A stretch of DNA of 14,737 bases from Prolixibacteraceae bacterium (lineage in GTDB: Bacteria; Bacteroidota; Bacteroidia; Bacteroidales; Prolixibacteraceae), in NCBI GenBank assembly GCA_018399395.1, contig JAGYOI010000011.1:1-14737 (forward strand). The letters run 5' to 3'. A program made the translations under genes and the position numbers. Position 1 is the first letter of the stretch; every line of letters starts with the position of its first letter. The notes below the pieces were generated by a model. It was given only the letters and a program-made list of their open reading frames with translations. It was not told where the DNA came from and searched no databases. Below are positions 1 through 7,917 of the stretch, piece after piece.

Positions 1-3000
1 GTGTTGCAATATTCACATCACTATTCATCTGCTTAAATAATGAAAAAAGAGCATGACAATTCCTCCCATCTTCTAAATTTTCATCTAAAATAACAACCTC
101 TACACCCGATATATTATTTTTATAAAACTGCAAAGCGTTGTTTAAATTTTCAAAACCAATAACGTTATAACCCAGTTTTTTTAATAACTCCACCATCACC
201 GTCCGCACAACGTCTTCATTGTTCACAATTAACACATTCGCATTAAAACCCGACATATGGAACTCATCGGGCTTTGGTAAAGAATCGGCATACTCATCTT
301 CAACAACGGGTAAATATACACTAACAATTGTTCCTTTGTTACCGTTGGGCTTAATCAATATTTCACCCTTATAATTAACCACCAATTGTTTAGCAATAGT
401 AAGCCCCAACCCGGTATGGCTCCATGGCTCACGTGTTGTGAAAAAGGGTTTAAAAATCGTTTTATAGTTCTCTTTCGTTATCCCCTCCCCTTCGTCTGAT
501 AACCAAACCCGCAAGTATTTACCCTTCTGGAGCTCCATATCATCAATTTTTGTTTGTTTATCAAAATAAACAATTTTTGAATCGATCTTTATGTTTGCTC
601 CTTCAGGTGAGGCTTCAATAGCATTATTAATCAGATTCTGAAAAACAATTCGCATATGAACGGGATTGGCCAAAATATGATAATTTTCGGATGAATACAT
701 CCTTTCTGCATTAACTTTAGTTGTCTTTAATGCATCGTTAATAATATCATCAATGATTGAAGACAAATCAATTTCACATTCCATTAGCCGGGGCGGTTCT
801 TTGAATGCCCTCAGTTTTGAATCTTCGTAGTTTAATACCGAAAGCGACTGCATTATATTACTAAAAACATATGCTTCGTTGTTGTTTTCTGTCAATGTTG
901 AAATATAAGAAACACCTGAATGTATAACAGATAAATGTCGGTGTGCTTTTTCTGCAAAATTATGGGCAAAGTTACTTAGCAATCTATCCTGTTCTTTTTC
1001 AACATCGCTGTTAAACTTTTTTATATCAGCTGTAACATCGTTAATAATCTGAATTATATGATTCACATCCCCATATTCATCAGCATATTTTGCATAATAT
1101 GAACTTATAAAAACTTCATCATCCGCTGTGTTGTTAGCAGGAACAGCATATACATCGCTCACGTAATTTTTAATGCCCGAGAACAATTCATCGATGCTTG
1201 AAATAATATCGCTAATATATTCTGTCTTTACGTGCTTGTCAATTTTAGTGTTTAACAATTGATCTTGTGCTTTTTTGAAGGTTTGGGTATAAGCCTTATT
1301 ACACATTACAATCTTCCTCTTTTGATTTAGGATGGCAATTCCCAATGGAGATTTATCAAAGATTGATAAATATTGGCTTAGCTTTTTGTTTGTTAAAACA
1401 TTTTGTTTGTAGTTTTCAGTAATATCTCTTACTACTAATAATATACCTTCTGACGAAATTAGATCAATTTTTTGAATTTCGTGAAATAAAACCCTATTGG
1501 GCAACAATTTTTGATTGAATGAGATATTTTTAAATTCATCATTTATTATATCGGTATATTTTAACACCTTATTATTGTATATAATTGATAAATCGTTAAA
1601 CAATATCGTAGAATCTTCATCAACCTCAAAAAGATGAGTAAATGCAGTATTGTAAAGTAAAGATTCTCCTTTTTGATTAAACAACACTAGTCCTGCTTTA
1701 GAATAATTTACTGCATTTTTATAAATAAAATTCTGGTCAGAAAGACGTTCAATTTGTTTCTTAAAAATATCAACATCCTCAAAATAAAAAATATAACTAT
1801 CCGTTTGTCCAAAATCGGCTTGAATTGCTTCAATATATAATTTTATATTAGTGTTGTTCTTCAGCAAACAGTCAAGCGTATAAATATTGATCTGTCCGGT
1901 TTTAAGTTTTGCTAATGCAGACTTAATTTCATCAATGTCATTGTCATAAAAGATATTCGACAAAGAATAATTATCTGTTGATGCGTATAATTTCACATCT
2001 GCCATTTCATAAAACCGCTTATTGGCACTTATCAGGTTTAAATCAGAATTAGTATATGCAATTGCAAACGGGTTATTCTCTATGGTTTCTCTGCCAATAA
2101 CTTCACTCTCCGATAGTTTTATCTCGTTTAGTTTTCTTTTATTAATATCAGTAAGAAGGATCATCAGGGCTTTATGATCATTATAATTAATTGTAGTAAA
2201 TAGCAATTCTACCCATTTCACCCTTTTATTTTTAGTTTGAATACGAACATCAATTACTTCTTTCCGGATATTCTTGTTCACAACATTATTATAAATAGCA
2301 TCAACAACTTCCTTATCTTCGTGGGTCACCATATCGAGCAGGGTATTACGCTCTTTTTTTATCTCATCTAAACTATACCCAAGCAATTTTGTACTATTCT
2401 CATTAACGTAAACAATCTCACCATCCTGGTATACAAGCATTGCTTGTGAAGTATTTTTCATGAGTTGCTTATTCAGCATCAATTCGTTTTTAAAATGCAG
2501 TTCTTGTTGTTTGTATGAAGTTACATCCTGAAACACCCCCCGGAAACCAATATTTCGTTGCTGCATATCGTATTCCGGATAAACATATGACGATATAAAA
2601 CGAATTGTATTTTTATCAATTATCCTGAAAACACTCGACTTTACGGGTTCTCTTCCTTCGTCTTCAAAAAACTGAGATACAAAAAGGTGGTAATCTTCAG
2701 GGTGAACCAGGCTTTCGATACTTTTTAATGTTATTGTTTGCTGAGGGGAAAACCCAAAAAGTTCTAAAGTTTCATCGGGTGCATTAACAACCATACTTTT
2801 CAGATTAAGCTCCCATACTCCCAATTTCGCTTCTTTAGCCGCTTCTACATATCGATTGGTTTGTTTGATGTATTTCTGTTCCTGTACTTTGTAGCGGGTA
2901 ATATCAATATGCGTACCAACAAACTTTTGAGGTGTTCCGTCTTTGGTGTATGCATATATTTCGCCGGTAGCATTAATCCACTTATAACTCCCGTTTTTAC

Positions 3001-4819
3001 ACATCAGTCTGAAAGTCACATCAAATACAGGAACTTTCTTCTCAACATAAGCCTCTATCTGATTAAAAACATAAGTTATATCGTCTTTATGAATACGTTT
3101 TTCAAATTCATCAAAGTGGTTTGAAATTTCATCTGGTTCAAATCCAATCATTCTTTTCCACTCATCAGAATAATAAACCTCGTTGGTTACAATATTCCAA
3201 TCCCAAACACCAATATTGCTTGTTTTTAACGACTTCCGCCACCGCCGCTCGTTAGAAATCAATTCATGTTCAAGCCGTTTATGGGAGCTAACATCCCAAA
3301 TTGAAGCTATGATGTACTGTTCATCTTTAAATTTAAAAGTAGAAAGCTTCATATTTGATGTAAAAACATGCTTCTTGTCGTATAAAAAAAGCCACTCAAC
3401 TTCTACTTCTTTATTCTTAAATGCTAAATGCAGTTGTTCGGCAATTTTGATTCTTGACTCAACATTTCCAGACTGCCTTTCAGGTGAAAGCTCCCATAGC
3501 GCTTTCCCCTTTAAGCTTGTTTCTGAGATGCCAAATAAGCTTACAGCTTTTTTATTATACTTAACTATCGTATTGTTTGAAATAATAAGGACTGCTGTAT
3601 TAAAATTCTCAAAAAGTTTTGATAATCTTTTTTCACTATCAACGATCTGAGCATTCTCTTTTATCCGTTTTTCTATATTCCGGACAGATAAAACATATAC
3701 CTTGCTTCCTCCCCAATTGAAAAACGAACATGAAGCTTCACCCGGAAAAAGTGAATGATCTTTACGTATCATTTTTATTTGAAACTCACCAACAAATTGC
3801 TTGCTTTTTATTGTTTCAATAAAGGTCTCACTGTCATTAATAATATCATAAATCGTTGAGCCGGTTAAATCGCTTTTTGATTGCCCGGTCATATTTATGC
3901 CGGCAGTATTCACATCCAGAATTTTCCCTGTGGCACTCTCAACCATAAAAACAGCATCGTTAGTACGCAGGAACAATTCACGGTATTTTATTTCACTCTC
4001 ACGCACCGAATTATCAGCATCAACCAGTAATGATACATCACGCCATACCGTTGCTACGGTATCGGGCGTTGGCAAATAAATCAGCACGTCATAAAATGTA
4101 TCAAGCTCAGAGATAAATAAACGATCTTGCTGAGGTTCACCGGTTATACAAGATATTTTTAAAAGCGAAGACAGTTTTCCAGAAAAATTGCGTTGATTAT
4201 TTAAATTGGAATTTAGAACCTCACTCTTTCTGACATCAAACTTATTAAGAAAAGCATTATTTACCTCAACAAACTTAAAATCAAAAATATCATTTCCTTC
4301 GTTATAAACAGGCTTGAATACAATAAATATATCAGTTAGTTTTTCGTATAAATTTTCGTATAATTTTTTCTTTTCCTCCTGCACCACGCTTTTAAAATAT
4401 GAATCAGTTATATCGAGTGCAGTACCGACAACATAAACATCACCGTTCTCATTAATAACTCTTCCCCGAAATTCAATATACTTACTACTATGATCCTGGC
4501 TGTACAGATGTACAATTTCGTTTATGGAAGTAATTCTTCCGTCAAATATTTCATCTCTTATGCCAAAAATCCTATCACGATCACTATCATCAAGTTGTTC
4601 TTTAAAGTCTTCAAAACGGATAAATTCCCTGTCAGGATATTTCTCGATATCAAGAAAATTGAACACTTCATCAGAGAAGAAAAATGTTCGGGATGTAAGC
4701 GAATAATACCAATAACCAAACTGCGCTATTGATTTTGCTTCAGCGAATAATTGATTTCGCAAGCTTGCGTCACTACCCTGATTATCTCCTGAATTTTTAT
4801 TAAATTTATTATTGCTCAC
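1..4819 (-). CDS. Multi-PAS hybrid sensor histidine kinase with C-terminal receiver (3' end outside window)
   Basis: The reading frame is open from 4819 to the left window edge (1606 codons, no stop); the C-terminus is missing. About ten PAS-like modules follow each other at residues roughly 20-140, 150-265, 279-380, 395-515, 527-646, 657-770, 780-895, 900-1020, 1025-1140 and 1147-1267. Several end in the usual PAS/PAC exit, such as GTALDITD, GTHIDITR and VVRDITE. Next come a dimerisation/H-box region with candidate H1286 (SNFAHNFAEK), an N-box (QNLINNAIEA, N1399), a G1 box (DEGEG, D1442), FFTTRE and a GLGL box near 1470. A receiver starts near residue 1531 with phospho-acceptor D1579 (VVILDENLEDG). 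I see no signal peptide or membrane segment, so it is probably cytoplasmic. The start is GTG 4819: an in-frame TAA lies 15 nt upstream, no in-frame ATG occurs before about residue 292, and PAS 1 begins near residue 20. Ligand and output are unknown; no partner regulator is in view. Confidence 0.93.
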   Translation of the reverse strand, partial: MSNNKFNKNSGDNQGSDASLRNQLFAEAKSIAQFGYWYYSLTSRTFFFSDEVFNFLDIEKYPDREFIRFEDFKEQLDDSDRDRIFGIRDEIFDGRITSINEIVHLYSQDHSSKYIEFRGRVINENGDVYVVGTALDITDSYFKSVVQEEKKKLYENLYEKLTDIFIVFKPVYNEGNDIFDFKFVEVNNAFLNKFDVRKSEVLNSNLNNQRNFSGKLSSLLKISCITGEPQQDRLFISELDTFYDVLIYLPTPDTVATVWRDVSLLVDADNSVRESEIKYRELFLRTNDAVFMVESATGKILDVNTAGINMTGQSKSDLTGSTIYDIINDSETFIETIKSKQFVGEFQIKMIRKDHSLFPGEASCSFFNWGGSKVYVLSVRNIEKRIKENAQIVDSEKRLSKLFENFNTAVLIISNNTIVKYNKKAVSLFGISETSLKGKALWELSPERQSGNVESRIKIAEQLHLAFKNKEVEVEWLFLYDKKHVFTSNMKLSTFKFKDEQYIIASIWDVSSHKRLEHELISNERRWRKSLKTSNIGVWDWNIVTNEVYYSDEWKRMIGFEPDEISNHFDEFEKRIHKDDITYVFNQIEAYVEKKVPVFDVTFRLMCKNGSYKWINATGEIYAYTKDGTPQKFVGTHIDITRYKVQEQKYIKQTNRYVEAAKEAKLGVWELNLKSMVVNAPDETLELFGFSPQQTITLKSIESLVHPEDYHLFVSQFFEDEGREPVKSSVFRIIDKNTIRFISSYVYPEYDMQQRNIGFRGVFQDVTSYKQQELHFKNELMLNKQLMKNTSQAMLVYQDGEIVYVNENSTKLLGYSLDEIKKERNTLLDMVTHEDKEVVDAIYNNVVNKNIRKEVIDVRIQTKNKRVKWVELLFTTINYNDHKALMILLTDINKRKLNEIKLSESEVIGRETIENNPFAIAYTNSDLNLISANKRFYEMADVKLYASTDNYSLSNIFYDNDIDEIKSALAKLKTGQINIYTLDCLLKNNTNIKLYIEAIQADFGQTDSYIFYFEDVDIFKKQIERLSDQNFIYKNAVNYSKAGLVLFNQKGESLLYNTAFTHLFEVDEDSTILFNDLSIIYNNKVLKYTDIINDEFKNISFNQKLLPNRVLFHEIQKIDLISSEGILLVVRDITENYKQNVLTNKKLSQYLSIFDKSPLGIAILNQKRKIVMCNKAYTQTFKKAQDQLLNTKIDKHVKTEYISDIISSIDELFSGIKNYVSDVYAVPANNTADDEVFISSYYAKYADEYGDVNHIIQIINDVTADIKKFNSDVEKEQDRLLSNFAHNFAEKAHRHLSVIHSGVSYISTLTENNNEAYVFSNIMQSLSVLNYEDSKLRAFKEPPRLMECEIDLSSIIDDIINDALKTTKVNAERMYSSENYHILANPVHMRIVFQNLINNAIEASPEGANIKIDSKIVYFDKQTKIDDMELQKGKYLRVWLSDEGEGITKENYKTIFKPFFTTREPWSHTGLGLTIAKQLVVNYKGEILIKPNGNKGTIVSVYLPVVEDEYADSLPKPDEFHMSGFNANVLIVNNEDVVRTVMVELLKKLGYNVIGFENLNNALQFYKNNISGVEVVILDENLEDGRNCHALFSLFKQMNSDVNIAT
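80..240 (-). other. Receiver domain with Asn-Asn in place of the acidic pair (partial)
   Basis: Residues about 1532-1606 of the kinase align without gaps to the receiver core: beta-1 VLIVNNEDVV, a helix ending LLKKLGY, and beta-3 VEVVILDENLEDG with D1579 as the phospho-acceptor. The position of the canonical VDDE acidic pair reads VNNE (N1533, N1534), so both Mg2+-coordinating carboxylates appear to be amides. The final visible residue (T1606, codon 4-2) is a candidate for the conserved Thr/Ser. The conserved Lys lies outside the window. Receivers need this acidic pair for Mg2+-dependent phosphotransfer, so weak or absent phosphorylation is inferred. Confidence 0.8.
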
Positions 4820-4982
4820 AATTTCGGATTCTTAATTTGAATTTGTGTTATAAGTTACAATTTTTAATGGTTCACACGAATTTGAAGCCATTCAAAAAAG
4901 AAAGCATTAAAATTAACACTTTTAAACATTAAAAATGTAATAATCTAACAACATTAACAACTTATGGTTATATAATCTATTA

Positions 4983-5012
4983 CAAATGTAAGTTGATTTC
5001 GTTTAACTCAAA
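4983..5012 (-). promoter_or_regulatory. Candidate Bacteroidota-type promoter for the PAS kinase
   Basis: Read on the minus strand, TTTG (5012-5009) is followed after 18 nt by TACATTTG (4990-4983), an exact match to the Bacteroidota -33/-7 pattern TTTG / TAnnTTTG. It would give a leader of about 155 nt before the GTG at 4819. Found by pattern only; the start site is unproven. Confidence 0.5.
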
Positions 5013-5048
5013 AGCATCGTTACATATACCTTCAAAGATATTTGTTTA

Positions 5049-5077
5049 TTGCTGATAAGATGATTATACTATCTTTG
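5049..5077 (+). promoter_or_regulatory. Candidate promoter for the dapB-lepB-wbqC operon
   Basis: TTG at 5049-5051 lies 18 nt upstream of TATCTTTG at 5070-5077, which matches the Bacteroidota -7 element TAnnTTTG. The implied transcript starts close to 5085, giving a leader of only about 20 nt before the ATG at 5105, with no Shine-Dalgarno sequence, as is common in this phylum. A full TTTG at 5041-5044 is an alternative upstream box, but its 25-nt spacing is long. Confidence 0.5.
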
Positions 5078-5104
5078 CATTTGTAATTTTTAAAACAAAA
5101 ATAT

Positions 5105-5827
5105 ATGAATATAGCACTTATAGGATATGGCCGTATGGGCCAGGAAATTGAAACAATAGCCAAAGACAGAGGACATAAAATTGAACTCATCATTGACATT
5201 GACAATCCCGACGATTTAAATGCCGAAAACCTTAAAGATATTGATGTAGCAATAGAATTCACCATACCAAAAGCTGCAATAAACAACTACAAAACCTGCT
5301 TTGATGCCGGTGTCCCGGTTGTGAGTGGAACAACAGGATGGCTTGAAAAATGGGACGAAGTAACTCAATATTGTAAAGAAAAAGACAGTGCTTTCTTTTA
5401 TGCATCTAATTTCAGTTTAGGGGTAAACTTATTTTTCGATTTTAACCGTAAACTTGCCCGCATGATGAAACCATTCGATCAGTACAACGTTGAAATGACT
5501 GAAGTTCATCACACGAAAAAACTTGATGCCCCCAGTGGAACAGCCATTTCATTGGCCGATGATATTATTCACGAATATGACCAATTGTCAAAATGGGTAA
5601 ACCACTCAAGTAATAATAAAAACGAGCTCGGCATCATTTCAGAACGCGAAGGTGATGTACCTGGTATTCACACCATAAAGTACGATTCGGATGTTGATTA
5701 CATTGAAATTACGCATAGTGCAAAATCGCGTAAAGGATTTGCTTTAGGAGCCGTTATTGCCGCTGAATATACAGCTAAAAACAAAGGCATCCTGTCAATG
5801 AAAGAGATGCTAAACCTTGAAGATTAA
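5105..5827 (+). CDS. dapB: 4-hydroxy-tetrahydrodipicolinate reductase
   Basis: Cytoplasmic enzyme of the diaminopimelate/lysine pathway that reduces the product of DapA with NAD(P)H, feeding lysine and peptidoglycan synthesis. The 240-residue protein begins with the Rossmann dinucleotide-binding motif IGYGRMGQ (residues 6-13). It carries the nucleotide/substrate loop SGTTGW (74-79), ASNFSLGVN (100-108) and the family signature EVHHTKKLDAPSGTA (133-147). By comparison with E. coli DapB, H135 and K139 are the catalytic pair and SGTA binds substrate. A typical C-terminal RKGFALGAVIAAEY segment follows. The length is usual for Bacteroidota DapB, somewhat shorter than the E. coli enzyme. The ATG at 5105 immediately precedes the Rossmann strand, so the start is secure. 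It leads a compact plus-strand operon, with 20 nt to lepB. Confidence 0.96.
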   Translation: MNIALIGYGRMGQEIETIAKDRGHKIELIIDIDNPDDLNAENLKDIDVAIEFTIPKAAINNYKTCFDAGVPVVSGTTGWLEKWDEVTQYCKEKDSAFFYASNFSLGVNLFFDFNRKLARMMKPFDQYNVEMTEVHHTKKLDAPSGTAISLADDIIHEYDQLSKWVNHSSNNKNELGIISEREGDVPGIHTIKYDSDVDYIEITHSAKSRKGFALGAVIAAEYTAKNKGILSMKEMLNLED

Positions 5828-5847
5828 TTCAACTTATTAAATAAAAG

Positions 5848-7194
5848 ATGAAGAACATTACAATTAACAAATGGATCAAGTTTGCTTTTTGGGGACTGCT
5901 ATACCTATTATGGGTTATATGGTTGGGGAATTACTGGTTTCTGATTGGCTTAGCTGTTATTTTCGATATTTATATCACCAAAAAAGTACACTGGGCATTC
6001 TGGAAAAAGAAAAATCCACCCAATGGCAAACAAACCAAAATGGTTGAATGGGTTGATGCTATTATTTTTGCAGTTATAGCTGCATCATTTATAAGATTGT
6101 TTTTCTTCGAAGCCTATGTTATTCCTACTTCTTCGATGGAAAAATCGATGATGGTAGGCGATTATTTATTTGTAAGTAAAGTGGCATATGGTCCAAAACT
6201 ACCTAACACACCGCTTTCATTCCCATTTGTTCATCAGTCTATGCCTTTAACCAACCATAAGGTTAAATCGTACCTCGAATGGATACAAAAGCCATACAGA
6301 AGGCTGGAAGGATTTACCGAAGTTCAGAACAATGATATTGTTGTTTTTAACTTCCCCGAAGGCGATACTGTGGCTATAAATTACCCAAGTCAAAACTATT
6401 ACGATTTAGTTAGAATGTACGGACGGAAAAGGGTTTTGACCGACAAACGCACTTTTGGCCCTATATACTCACGCCCTGTCGACAAAAAAGAAAACTATAT
6501 TAAACGATGCATTGCGGTTGGTGGCGACAGCCTTGAAATAATTGACGGGCAGGCTTACATTAACGGCAAAAAACAAGAAGAATTCCCAGGCGTTCAGTAT
6601 AATTACATCATCACTACCGATGGTTCAATTCTTAACCAACGCGTACTCGATAAATTTGATGTAGCAAAAGCTGACCGGGAAATATTCTCAGGCGGGCGTT
6701 ACATGTTCCCGCTTACCGAAAAACAGGTGGAACAGTTTAAAAGCCTGAAAAGTGTTGTTTCGGTTAAAAAGTTTGTGATGCCAAAAGATAATTACGACAA
6801 GAATATATTTCCGCATAACGAGAAATACCAGTGGAATGTTGATAATCTTGGCCCCTTGTATATGCCCGAAAAAGGCGCAACCATTGAACTTACACTTGAC
6901 AATCTTCCTTTATACGAAAGAGTTATCAATGTGTATGAAAAAAATGACATTGAAGTTAAAGACAGTACGATATACATAAACAATGAACCGGCTACAGAAT
7001 ACACGTTCAAAATGAACTACTACTGGATGATGGGTGACAACCGGCATAAGTCGGCCGACTCGCGGTACTGGGGTTTCGTACCTGAAGATCACATTGTTGG
7101 CAGGGCATCAATCATTTGGATGTCGATGGATAAAGATGAGAGTTTTCCGAAAAATATTCGTTTCAAACGACTTTTTAAAATTGTACATCAGTAA
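5848..7194 (+). CDS. lepB: Signal peptidase I (S26), large Bacteroidota type
   Basis: Inner-membrane serine protease that cuts signal peptides from exported preproteins. The N-terminus has hydrophobic segments at about residues 10-43 and 67-88, the second running into the catalytic box IPTSSMEKSM, where S96 is the inferred nucleophile. The general base is inferred as K219 in NYIKRCIAVGGD. The C-terminal box GDNRHKSADSRYWGFVP lies at 396-412. At 448 residues it is well above the E. coli enzyme (324). Extra sequence lies between S96 and K219, and again between K219 and the GDNR box, where a degenerate second copy of the GP-Y / YIKR / D-x-EI-x-DG-x-YING segment can be seen (about 335-381). All catalytic motifs are intact, so activity is expected. 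It sits 20 nt after dapB and 3 nt before wbqC. Confidence 0.95.
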   Translation: MKNITINKWIKFAFWGLLYLLWVIWLGNYWFLIGLAVIFDIYITKKVHWAFWKKKNPPNGKQTKMVEWVDAIIFAVIAASFIRLFFFEAYVIPTSSMEKSMMVGDYLFVSKVAYGPKLPNTPLSFPFVHQSMPLTNHKVKSYLEWIQKPYRRLEGFTEVQNNDIVVFNFPEGDTVAINYPSQNYYDLVRMYGRKRVLTDKRTFGPIYSRPVDKKENYIKRCIAVGGDSLEIIDGQAYINGKKQEEFPGVQYNYIITTDGSILNQRVLDKFDVAKADREIFSGGRYMFPLTEKQVEQFKSLKSVVSVKKFVMPKDNYDKNIFPHNEKYQWNVDNLGPLYMPEKGATIELTLDNLPLYERVINVYEKNDIEVKDSTIYINNEPATEYTFKMNYYWMMGDNRHKSADSRYWGFVPEDHIVGRASIIWMSMDKDESFPKNIRFKRLFKIVHQ

Positions 7195-7197
7195 AGC

Positions 7198-7836
7198 ATG
7201 ACCCAACGAGCAATCGTGAATACAGCCTATTTGGCCCCTGTTCAGTATTATTCTAAATTTTTACTTTATGATGATATTTATATTGAGCAGTTCGACAGCT
7301 ATAGTAAACAAACTTATCGTAACCGTTGTCGGATTTTGGGGGCCAATGGGCCTTTAAACCTCACAATTCCCGTTGTAAAAGAAAGTGGCAAAAAAACCCA
7401 AACTAAAGATGTTCGGATAGACTTCGCCACAGAATGGCAAAAAAACCATTGGAGATCGATTTTTTCAGCCTATAACTCCTCTCCTTTTTTTGAGTTTTTT
7501 GCTGATGATTTTATTCCGCTATACGAAAAAAAGGAGAAATTCTTAATCGACTTCAACCACAAACTGCATCGAATTATATCCGAACATATTGAATTGAATC
7601 AAGAGCCAAAGTATACTTCGACATTTGAAAAAAAATTTGAAGGTGCAGATTACCGTAATATAATCACCCCTAAAAAACCGTATCAACAATACGATCCTTC
7701 ATTTAACCCGGTTAAATACACTCAAACCTTCGATGAAAGATTTGACTTCCAGCCCAACCTGAGTATCATTGACTTACTCTTTAACAATGGCCCCGGATCT
7801 GAGGAAATCCTGACAAATTGTATTAACAAATTGTAA
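7198..7836 (+). CDS. WbqC-family protein
   Basis: This 212-residue protein matches the WbqC-like family by its N-terminal block AYLAPVQYYSKFLLYDD (10-26), the KQTYRNRCRI block (37-46), LNLTIPVV (53-60), QKNHWRSIFSAYNSSPFFEFF (81-101) and the C-terminal ending RFDFQPNLSIIDLLFNNGP (181-199). The family was named from O-antigen clusters, but its biochemical activity is not firmly known. Housekeeping copies in Bacteroidota often lie next to lepB and dapB, as here. No signal peptide or membrane segment is visible. The ATG lies 3 nt after the lepB stop, pointing to translational coupling in one operon. The family call is firm; the function is left open. Confidence 0.88.
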   Translation: MTQRAIVNTAYLAPVQYYSKFLLYDDIYIEQFDSYSKQTYRNRCRILGANGPLNLTIPVVKESGKKTQTKDVRIDFATEWQKNHWRSIFSAYNSSPFFEFFADDFIPLYEKKEKFLIDFNHKLHRIISEHIELNQEPKYTSTFEKKFEGADYRNIITPKKPYQQYDPSFNPVKYTQTFDERFDFQPNLSIIDLLFNNGPGSEEILTNCINKL

Positions 7837-7917
7837 CCTGTTTCAGATTTCATTAAACTTCAAAGTCGCTTTCGTGTTATTCTTCACCTAATGTTCAATA
7901 TTATTAAACGTTTGATT

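Larger units (their letters stand above)
4820..5104. other. Divergent intergenic region between kinase and dapB
   Basis: This 285-bp AT-rich stretch separates two genes transcribed away from each other. It holds one promoter-like match per strand and an 8-bp inverted repeat (CAAAGATA 5033-5040 / TATCTTTG 5070-5077), whose right arm is the -7 element of the dapB promoter candidate. No coding signal, terminator or riboswitch-like structure was seen; in particular nothing resembling a lysine riboswitch precedes dapB. Confidence 0.6.

Noticed and set aside
2861..4732. Several plus-strand open frames of 60-155 codons opposite the kinase
   Set aside because: They lie antisense to a continuous, clearly PAS-encoding minus-strand frame, have no recognisable domains and have compositions typical of shadow frames.
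4926..4938. Short inverted repeat ACATT-AAA-AATGT upstream of the kinase
   Set aside because: A 5-bp AT-rich stem in AT-rich DNA, with no placement suggesting a terminator or operator.
5032..5286. Minus-strand 84-codon frame overlapping the dapB start
   Set aside because: It lies antisense to the conserved Rossmann segment of dapB and covers its promoter candidate; no family resemblance.
7891..7917. Upstream ATG for the FNR-like gene
   Set aside because: It would add MFNIIKRLI ahead of the usual family N-terminus. It cannot be excluded because neither start has a ribosome site, but 7918 fits the family better.
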